Position numbers and translations under genes: made by a program. Shown piece by piece: positions 47,497 through 56,486 of a DNA stretch of 64,000 nt. This stretch comes from Syngnathus acus (taxonomy: Eukaryota > Chordata > Actinopteri > Syngnathiformes > Syngnathidae). The stretch spans positions 8,156,786 through 8,220,785 of the forward strand of contig NC_051100.1 in the NCBI RefSeq assembly GCF_901709675.1, in the 5' to 3' direction. Each line of letters opens with the position of its first letter. Within the stretch, counting starts at the first letter, position 1. The notes under the pieces were generated by a model. The model made no database searches, was not told the DNA's origin, and saw only the letters and a list, made by a program, of their open reading frames with translations.

Positions 47497-48622
47497 TTGG
47501 ATTGTAGTTGATGGTGTTATTATACCGAATGTGTTTGAATAAAAGGTTGGAAAAAAAAAACGTTATGCCGACATGTTATTTTGGGGGACACCAACTCATA
47601 CAACAACATAAAACGTGTGGCGGCTGTGGCTCAGGCAGTAGAGTGGATCGTTCGTTTAGTAACTGGAGGGTTGGCGGTGCGATCCCAGCTCTGTCACATG
47701 TCGTTGTGTCCTTGGGCAAGACACTTCACACACCTTGCCTCCATTGTAAATGAGGAAGTGTTCTCAATTGGCTTACCTGGTAAAACATTTAATAAAAAAA
47801 AAAAAAACATTGTCATATGAAGCAGTTAACCAAATGTCTGACTTTTATGTTTTAATTGGTGAATGAAAAAACAAGGAATAAAACACCAGACAAGTTTTAA
47901 CATAAATGTTTATTTGAAAATAATAATAATATTAAAAGTAAAATTCAAACCAGCAATCTAATGTGAAATTGCAGTAGATATATTGGATGACAATATTTAG
48001 GCGTATATATGCATACACGTTATTTAAAAACTACTACAAGTGTTATAAAATCAAGATTACCCAAAGAGAAGCATAATCTCCCCGTTGTTGCATAACGGCG
48101 CATCCCTTCATGCAATAAAGTTAGCCGTTAGCTTGGAGAAAACGTGCATAAAAGAAGTGCTGTTTCAGTGAGTGGTTCTTTCTTTCGTTGGCAAATCGTA
48201 AATCTACATTCTGGTTTACATAGTCCACGCCAGGAGGGAGACGCAACACGATCACTGACTGATCCGTTGATGCACGGGAAGGCAGTTCACCCATTGACTC
48301 GTTCGCGAACGGGAAAGTCAGGATTCGTTCCCTCACTGATCCGTTCTCGCGATGAACTGGCAATGCAAATCACTGACTCGTTCACTTACAGATCCGTTCA
48401 GTTGTTGAACGGGAAATGCAATTCACGACTCGTTCGTGAACGGGAAGTTACGATATTTTCTTCTTCGTTTTGATTTACGGCGAGGTGGCACCAACCTCAA
48501 TGTGCATTACCGGCACCTACTGGTTGAAGTCATGAACTGAAAAAAGAAAGAATCACTTTAGGAAGTGATTCGTTCACTCTCGTTCACTGAAGAAAATCGT
48601 TATTCTGAACGAATCGTTCACT
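47497..48622 (-). repeat. Right arm of the foldback element, interrupted by a SINE
   Basis: Read on the minus strand it follows the left arm from about 45415 back to 44470 with modest divergence. Both contain the 'gttgatggtgttattatacc' junction, the 'cagacaagttttaac' block and the 'cgccgtaaatcaaaac' block. The insert at about 47611-47807 has no counterpart in the left arm. Confidence 0.85.
47611..47807 (+). mobile_element. tRNA-derived SINE inserted in the right arm
   Basis: The head GGCGGCTGTGGCTCAGGCAG (A box) is followed by a B-box-like GGTGCGATCCCAGC, the widespread fish SINE core GTGTCCTTGGGCAAGACACT, and an A-rich tail. It interrupts sequence that is continuous in the left arm (the equivalent site is near 45290), proving insertion after the arms formed. 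Confidence 0.8.
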
Positions 48623-48635
48623 CACAAGTGTGTGT

Positions 48636-48657
48636 GGGGGGGGGGGGGGGGGGGGGG
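48636..48657. repeat. Run of 22 G residues
   Basis: The G run follows GTGTGTGT at the point where the right arm stops and a direct copy of the left arm's inner end begins. It marks a rearrangement junction and could form a G-quadruplex. Its length is error-prone in sequencing. Confidence 0.9.
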
Positions 48658-49229
48658 CGATTCGTTGAACGATTCGTTTGAACGAATCTTTTGAGTGATC
48701 AGTTCACTTAAAAGAACTGGAATCACTAGTTGCTGTGTGCTTTTACTAACAGTGACACTATGACGGCTGTGGTGCGTTTTCCGTCCGACGGAAATCAGAG
48801 CATGTAGTTCAACGGGAGAACCTGGATTGTTCATTTTTCACCAACATCAAATACACAAGTCAAGTCGAGACACCTCGACTGTGATAGCCACTCAGCCGTT
48901 GTCAGAACAGCAGAGCGTCTTTAAAAGTGACTTTGTTCTTCATGTCGCAATATTTTATAGAGCTAGTCTAAAACAGTAAACAAAGTCATATTGATTCTTT
49001 TGGATTTTGATCACAATCACTTTCAATAGTTTATTCCTTACACTGTCTAAAACCTTTTTCCAAAAACTGCCACTTTCATTTACAAAAGAAATACCATTTA
49101 AAGAATGTTTAGTATTTATTTTTATTCAATTATTCGACTCTCCATACATATATAGGAATAGAACTTTACATCTTTTGTTGTAATATAACTGATTTTAATA
49201 TAGAAGCTGGTGTAACACTTAACAGATTT

Positions 49230-49306
49230 TTGTTGGTGGTGTGCCTCGAGATTTTTTCCAATGAAAGGTGTGCCGTGAATGAAAAAAGGTTGAGAAACAC
49301 ACTGAC
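49230..49306. mobile_element. Degraded DNA-transposon end
   Basis: The phrase GGTGTGCCTCGAGATTTTTT, a later TGTGCCGTG and AAAAAAGGTTGAGAAACAC resemble the terminal part of common vertebrate hAT-type repeats. Only one end is seen and no duplication was identified. Confidence 0.35.
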
Positions 49307-50146
49307 TTAGGCGACTCAATTGTACCATGTGATTAATGATTAACATTGGACCGTTACTGAGGTAGTCTTCGGTAACTTGGGTCTACTCCCTGCTAGTAAA
49401 AAGTGATAAACATATATATTTACATGATATTTATTAAAAATACAAAATTATTGTCAGGTATGTGTGTGTTCTAAGTATTTCGGTAAAGACAGTAGTACTC
49501 CCAATGTTGTCCTTTGGCGCCCTCTCTTGGCCATTGTTTTAAGTAGAACCCACTTTTCAATTGTAAACCACACAGAACATTAATAACATGTTGGCAAATT
49601 ACACAAAGAAAAGATCGAACTATAACATTGTAATATAAAAACAATGAGGATTAGATGCCATGAGTATAACAAATAGAGTTATAGTAATAGTGGATTGCAC
49701 AAACTTGTGGTACCTGCTCCTCATGTTGTTTACAGTATCTAAAGTGAGTATATTCCCCTCAGATTTTTGTAAAAATTCATTATCTATTCATGGGCAAGAC
49801 TGAAGAAGAGTTACTTGTAGTGCTACAATGTCGTCAGGGAATCGCTTGTTTTGCAGCATAAATTGACTGTCCTCTCAAAGGAACTCAACAAACAGCTTTT
49901 TACACAAAAAGGAGCACACCCCTGAGTAAATTGTGCAAATTGGACCCTTTGAGACATTTCTCCTCCCTGGTTCGATGCGAAAGCTTTTGTCTTACGTCAC
50001 ACCGAATTAACAGTGTGATTTATCGGCGTTCACAGATTTAATTCAATATTAATTTAATATTTTCTCATCAACAATATTTGCCTTTTTTTTTTTTTGCTCA
50101 GACTAATCCATTAAAAGTAATGCGTTGTTGCCACTATCTTGTGGCA

Positions 50147-50222
50147 TTTTGGTGCCTCGGCACTATACTGTAGTGAATTGAGGCCCTTCAATTCACTACA
50201 GTATAGTGCCGAGGCATCAAAA
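50147..50222. repeat. Near-perfect 35-bp inverted repeat (hairpin)
   Basis: Left arm 50147-50181 and right arm 50188-50222 pair with a single mismatch around the 6-nt loop GGCCCT. The hairpin begins about 115 bp beyond the slc29a3 stop codon and is probably inside its 3' UTR. It may be a tiny palindromic MITE or an RNA structure. No known miRNA is recognised. Confidence 0.85.
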
Positions 50223-50336
50223 TTACATCTATAGACAATTGGAACCCTTGCTAGGGCGGGCGTCAATTACGCACACAATTTCATTTTTCGCTGCAGGGTA
50301 TGTTCCTTATCAGGGGTTCATAATCACAGTACATAA

Positions 50337-53300
50337 TCATATTGCATGCACAATAACGAGGGACATAACAGATCCGACAGTGAGGCCCAGAGAGAGGAAG
50401 AAGGTCATGACCACTCCAGTAGCCTCCGCAAGCTCCCGGGGCACAACCTTGGGTCCGTAGATCATCGGTAGAGTCCCCAGGTAGCCGTTAGTGAAGCCTA
50501 ACAGGCAGTTGAAAATGATAGGATACACATCATGAGTGAAGAGCACAATATGGAGATGGTCCCTGGGCTGGTAGTTACAGAAGATGATGAGAGGTACCAA
50601 GACGGAGCGGCACACAACCAGCGTGGGAAGAAGTCGGCTGGTGGGGCCCGGTAACTGCAGCCAGGCGGTGGACTGCCTGCCGCAGAAATCTGCAACGTTG
50701 TACAGGAGGAAGGCGGAGAGGGGAACAAAGTAGGTGTTGGTCCAGGGGCTCCCGCTGTCCTTGTTGACGGATTGGATGCCAGACAACACCCCAGGGAACA
50801 CCACAATGGTCACGCAGAAGACGCAAAAAACACTCAAGCCCAGAACCCACGTCTTCCTGAGAATGTGTCTTAATGGAGGTGTTTGGGTGGGTGCTGCTCC
50901 TCCTCCTGGAATGCTGATTGTGGCAGCCATCAAGTAGTATCTGTATAAAGAGAAAAGCAACATGCATAATAAATATTTCAGTGATCTTCACAATCTATTT
51001 TCGGACCGCTGGCTAAATTGTTATAATAAAAGAGGAGAATATTAAAAATGTACGAAAAACCAAAAAAGAAAATAATTGTAAAAAGCACGTACCCATTCCA
51101 ATAGGTTCGTGCAAACAAAATGAAACAAATATTAAAATAATACAACACAAAATAAAAACAGTACAAATAAAAAATATTAAAAAATACAATTCAATATGTT
51201 GTGCAGATCTGATTGAGTTCATGAGCAAAGAAAATGCATTTTTTTTCTTTCATTTTTTACAGACTAGACCACAGGTGTCCAGCTCAAGGCCCGGGGGCCA
51301 GATACGGCCCGCCACATCATTTTATGTGGCCCGAGAAGTCAAATTGTGCATCATATTCGTGTGTCATTACTAAAATTGCAAATTGTCTTCACTAATATCT
51401 ACTATATTTAATATCTTTTTTTTAAATATTTGACCATTGTTTACTTGTCTGATTTGAAAACGAGTTATTTGTCAGTTTGTTTTGTAGCTTTTACTGTATA
51501 ATATGAGGTGCTCATACATTTATTTGGGGTGACAGTCACAATGGCCCTCCGAAAGAAGCTATGGACGACAATGCGGCCCGTGAAAAAAAAGAGTTTGATA
51601 CCCTTGATTTAGGGGAATGACAGACAAAGCTGGTGTATGGATCTACCCTGAGTGTTTGTGCACCTTGAGAAGGCCAGCTTGGGGAGCAACAGGTATGCAA
51701 AGATGCAGAGCAGGATGAAGACGTCTGCAGTCAGGAAGTACGCCAGGGCGCTTTCTGTCACGTCCTCTGCCAGTGCAAGGTCTGCTATGGATGCAACAGC
51801 GCTTAGCGTGCCTCCCATAGCCTGGCCTGTGTGACACAATGTGGCTGAAACCACTATGCAACTTAAACAAATTTAGGCAGTAAAAAAATTCTGTCGGAAC
51901 ACATTACATTTTTTTATTGAACTTATATTATATTTATTTATATTTATTATATGATATATATTTATATTTCACTTTTTCTTACCTTGTCTATGTCATCAAT
52001 TAATATTCAAGACATAATTTTAGCAAATTCCTTAATTCACAAGTGTGTTTTAAAATGGTACTAGATTTTTGCACTGGTACCCGAGAAGTTATAAAAAGCT
52101 GTAATGACTCATACTGTATATGCTGTATATACAGCATTTATCTAAGAACACTCAAAATGAACAGTGCAGCAACATTGCCCATTTGGCAGACAGCATGGCT
52201 GCACAGACTTAGAAGATCAGCTTCCACATCTGTACGTGAGCAATCAAGCCTGTACCTATTGTTGCATGCGAAAACTTTAGCAAATCAAGCCTCAAGTGCA
52301 TACCAGATATGAGCGCTTGAGAGATCTTCATGGGGAAGTGTCCACTGATGCCAAACATGCTGGCACAGAAGATGTTAGAAGCTCCACTGATGACAGCCAC
52401 GCTGGCCAGTGTGCCCACAAAGAATTCCAGCCTGCAGTGGGACACATCCACCTTGACCAGTACAGTGGTCGCCAAAAACACCAGCAGGATGACCAAGAGG
52501 GATGACAGGATGCGCACATTTGCAGACACCCTGGAAAGTGCAAGGGACCACAACGCAACCAGGATTTGATTTCAGTTAAGGAATGTAATCTTCTTGCAAA
52601 ATCTCATTTTTTAGGGTAATTTATTAGAGTGAGTCCCCATTGTGATATTTGATTACAACAATGTTTCAAGAGGTTTTTGTGATTGGTTCAGTGCATGTAA
52701 TGCTGTTGATGCAAGTGACCTGTTCACGAGAATGTAGTTGAGAATCAAACACAGCACTGAAGGCACCGTAGAAGCAAATGTCAGGTAACTTTCAAAGTAG
52801 TCCTGTGAAGAAAAGGAGAAGAAAAACACACCTGTTCAAGGAGTTGGTGGAATATGCACACAGAAATAAAAGTGGGAAGTGTGTAAATTCACATTGATGA
52901 ACAAAAGGGGAAATGATCACCTTTGTGTTCTCTTCAAAAAGAAGCTATGATAAATGATAACATGCTAATAAAAACAATGGGAGTAAGCAACTATATGTGA
53001 GCTCTGTGTCAAAAAAGCAAATCAATTACTTGAATTACCAACTCTTCAGTCCAATCTGTGTTGATTTGACCGAGCATTACTGTAGCCTACATTTGGCCAT
53101 TTTGCTTTTAACTCTTGACCAAATTCTCCTTGACAAGTTTTTGAAGTGCTTCTAATGTTGTTGCCAGCTACGAAGTCACATGCATCCACTGTGACACAAC
53201 AGCACTATTGTGCATGTTTAAGTAGATAAACTAAACGTAGAATCCGTCTTAAATGTCACACTCACACTTAGGTCAGACCGCTGCTCCTCTGTGGTGCTGC

Positions 53301-54738
53301 TCAATTTATAAATCCAGTAGCTCTTGGCGGTGACGAAAAAGTTCCAAGGTAGGAGAGCGCCGATGCCCATGAGGAAGAAGATGATGTAGACCAAATAGTA
53401 GCGATCATCGGGCGCGTAGCGTACGGCCAGGGGGACTGATGGAGTCTGATCCTCGCGCTCCTCATCCTCTGATGAAATGGAGTTGTCAAGGACAGCAGGT
53501 CCATAAGTGGAATTGAGGTTGGGGTGCGCAGGAGCTCTTCCGTCCATTTGTAAGTTGCAGTGCACAGCGTTACATAGAAATCTAAGAATTGCATGGAGGA
53601 TGTGTTAAAGAACAAACAGATTGTGTTCGGCATGGAAGGCTCCAACACAATGTATTTGAAGACGCTTACTGTGCCGTGCTTGTCCAGCCAACTAAATATA
53701 AGTTGTGGGAGCATTATCTTGGACAGATTTCTCTGTGTACCACCCTGCAGCAAAAAACAAACAAAATCAAACATATAGGGCAAACTGATGAGATCCCATT
53801 CAAGATTATCATAAATTCTGCTTTTACAGTGAATGCATGTTTTGATTGAGCTATAAATTTAATGTCTTCAGAGTTTTACTGTACTGTATCACACAGAGAC
53901 CAATTATCTAAGCTACAATATATACAGTAGGGGAAATCATTATTTGATCCCCTGCCGATTTTTTTCCACTTACAAATAAATCCACTTTTTTTTTTTTATG
54001 GAAGAAACAGTTTAACGGGGACATTCTTCAAAAACTTGTGAAAAAAATACTTTCTCCTGGGGAAAATGAGTAATTGATGCACAAGCATATGGACATCTTG
54101 TAATTTGTCAGCAAGATATAGTAAGCACAGAAAAGTTAGGCAACAGACTTACACAGGAGGATGTTGGGTCATACTTTTTCCAGATCCACTCCAAATCATT
54201 TATGTCGATGATCACGTCCGCCGACAGATTGTAATCTTTCTTGATCCACTCCTTCTTGCTTTGGTCTTAAGTTCTGAGTCACTCTCAAGCTAAGAAGCAA
54301 CATTGCAAACCCATCTTCAGTGTTCTGGCAAATGCAAAGTTGCTGTAGATTCTACAGAATTCATAGTGGCAAGTCAGCACAAATGAAATCACATGCAGTA
54401 TATATATGGGAGCAATGAGGAAGGAATTTGTTCACATGACACAGCCTGGAAAAGGCAATGACACGCTAAACTCGAGACTGCAAACTTGGCACTTTAGTGA
54501 GATAGTAAAATGAAGCCTTTTCAGTACTCAATGAACATAACTGCATCCGTGTTTCAGGTAAATGTTGTAACGCCTTTTTATGACTATGTTAATATTAAAA
54601 TGCACAAAATTATCCAGCGACACAGCTACTTGTTTGATGTATTCCATAAAATGTATGCACGGTGTACTGTACACAAATTGGTAGGTCGTTTAAAACAACG
54701 AGTGTCATGGTGATTTACAAATATAAAACATACCTCAT
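50337..54738 (-). CDS. slc29a3: Equilibrative nucleoside transporter 3 (ENT3)
   Basis: SLC29-family carrier moving nucleosides across lysosomal and mitochondrial membranes. Coding exons (minus strand, 5' to 3'): 54738-54734 (MR only, then GTATGT), 53581-53266, 52802-52720, 52530-52304, 51826-51664, 50940-50337. Phases match and the total is 1398 nt (465 aa; human 475). Family marks: GALLPWNFF in the first membrane segment, DYFESY, ISGASN, SQALISG, and the C-terminal GFTNGYLGT and [12 protein letters not shown] stretch; about eleven membrane segments. The junction after SDLS matches the human exon 2 end. The N-terminus is uncertain: in-frame ATGs lie at 54855, 54738 and 53547; starting at 53547 gives 452 aa. 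The N-terminal tail has an acidic SSEDEERED patch but no [DE]xxxL[LI] signal. A hAT copy sits in the last intron. Confidence 0.93.
51270..51606 (-). mobile_element. Non-autonomous hAT-type element, copy 5, reverse orientation
   Basis: Read on the minus strand it has the same internal blocks (GGCGGGCCGTATCTGGCCCC and a GGGCCGCATTGT-like block) and the same termini, slightly degraded. Flanking octamers GACTAGAC and ATTTAGGG do not match, so the target duplication is lost or the ends are eroded. It lies in the last slc29a3 intron, about 58 bp from the exon 5 donor. Confidence 0.8.
53930..54270. mobile_element. Possible Tc1/mariner-like relic
   Basis: The opening GGGGAAATCATTATTTGATCC and later fragments such as CTTGATCCACTCCTTCTTGC recall degraded copies of fish Tc1-like repeats. 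It lies in slc29a3 intron 1. No terminal repeats or transposase frame were confirmed. Confidence 0.3.
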
Positions 54739-54900
54739 TGTTGCTAGGTCACAAACTTTTTTTATGTCTTCTGTCACAGTGACAGAGGAACGGATCTTTT
54801 CCCTCACGTCTACTCTTGTCCGGAGTGCAGATAAACAAGTGACACAAACTCGCATCCATTCCTCCTGCTAGCAACAACTATCTTATTTCCGGTTATATTT
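54739..54900 (-). promoter_or_regulatory. slc29a3 5' leader with overlapping upstream ATGs
   Basis: On the minus strand an ATG at 54859 opens a 37-codon frame that stops at 54749, ten bases before the MR-type start at 54738. A second ATG at 54855, four bases downstream of the first, is in frame with the main coding sequence. Either a regulatory upstream frame or a longer N-terminus is possible. The transcription start is not visible. Confidence 0.4.
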
Positions 54901-56486
54901 TTCAGCGAATTGGCATATCATAACTACAAGTTATACTGCATTGTCTAAAACGCATAACTTGTGAACTCAGTACTATTAACCAGTTTATATTCAGTAAAAA
55001 TAATTCTTTTTATGGGATGAAATGATGTAAAACATGATGCATTAATACTCTAAAAAATCCCTTACTGTAATTCTGAAAATACACCGGATGCCACATTTGA
55101 GAATGAGATCCGGTGACGCTTCAAAATAAAGTTACTATTAAAAATGCAGTATAAGCACAAAGACTACAAAATTGCAAGCCATAATTTCTGGTTGTATTAA
55201 ATATCTAAGAGCAACTATTTGAGGAGCACTCTTGTATTGGCTTTCGTGCATTGCCCATAGTTTTGAGGTTACTAACGGCACGTGACAAGTGCAGAATAAG
55301 TCACCACCGACTACAGGATGGCACTGAGCTGTGAAAGATATTTAAATTATTTCTTACATTAGAACAGTTTCACTGCATTCATGCAAAGATATTCAGTTGA
55401 AAGTTGTTTTTTTACCAATATAGGAACAGACAAAGTACATTTAGGCCCACTTAATAAAAGGCAATATTTCAAAAAAAAAGTACCACTGATTGTTACTTAC
55501 TAGGTTCTATATTTCTCTTTAGAATTTTTTTGTATTTTCTTAAATCATAACTGTTAATAACGTTCCTAAATTTTAGTAAAGAAAAACCAACAATCATTTC
55601 ATTTTTCTAGATCTCCTCGCTGAACTAAAATTATATTCAAAATGTGGAAGTGCAACTAGATCGGCACACATGGCTTTGGGCTCTGGTATCACTTTTGGGT
55701 GAGAGGTAGTGTACGCTCTTCCACTCTGGAGTTGACCATGGTTAGAGGCTCAAAGCAGGTGTGGGCGTGCTTCTTGCCCCCCAAAAGAAGGGATGACATA
55801 TGGCATAAATCATATGCCAATGAACCTATTGATTCTGAAACGACAGTTAAGATTTCAAAAAATAGATGAGACTAAATCAAATGGTTCCAGTGATTTAGAT
55901 CATTTTAATGGTTAAAATCAGATCAATTTATAGCTGGCTCAGGATATGAAGCAGAACAGAAGATGCTTGGTGTAAAACCTACCAGTTACAAACAGCTATG
56001 AAAGTGCAAACAATGGAAAGAACACTCAAGGGCCATGCCATTGCCTCCTAAAAAAACATCACAATAAGACAAGATGACTGACAAAAATAAAAATTTGCTT
56101 TTGAATCTGACATGCTGCTGAAGGTTACATCGGTCAATCATTTCTCAGACATCTTCTGTTTGCTCCTACAGGGAGGAAAAAGCCATAATGACATGGTACC
56201 ACAGGTGATACAACTTTTGTTACTACATACATGTATAATCTGATGCAGCGCAAATATGCCAAACTGAGAAATCTTAGTGACAAATTAACATCTTTTCAGA
56301 TAGCAGGTCTGTGTACATGTAATTTAGACCCAGCGAGGGAAAAAAAAAGTCCAGTCCCTTTCCACGAATCATATCAAATTAAACATAAGTCACTTAGATT
56401 AGTAAAGAAAAGAAAAAACGGTTGAAGTCGGAAGCAGCAATGCAATTATTTCCCTAAAAAAAATTTCAGTAGGCGCTGGTCTTCCT
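54901..56486. other. Intergenic DNA / psap 3' UTR
   Basis: This lies between the slc29a3 leader and the psap stop codon, both genes on the minus strand. No canonical AATAAA was found close to the psap stop on that strand; an ATTAAA variant sits at 55904-55909. Most of the psap-proximal half is presumably 3' UTR. No other gene was seen. Confidence 0.45.

Larger units (their letters stand above)
44459..48733. mobile_element. Composite foldback-like element, 4.3 kb
   Basis: Two arms of about 1 kb in inverted orientation (44459-45525 and 47497-48622) enclose two tandem arrays. The outer limits read CTAGTG on the left and CACTAG on the right, so the ends are inverted. The last 75 bp (48658-48733) repeat the inner end of the left arm (45445-45525) in direct orientation. 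No transposase frame is visible. The class is uncertain: a foldback element, or two copies of one non-autonomous DNA transposon inserted head-to-head with satellite growth between them. Confidence 0.7.
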
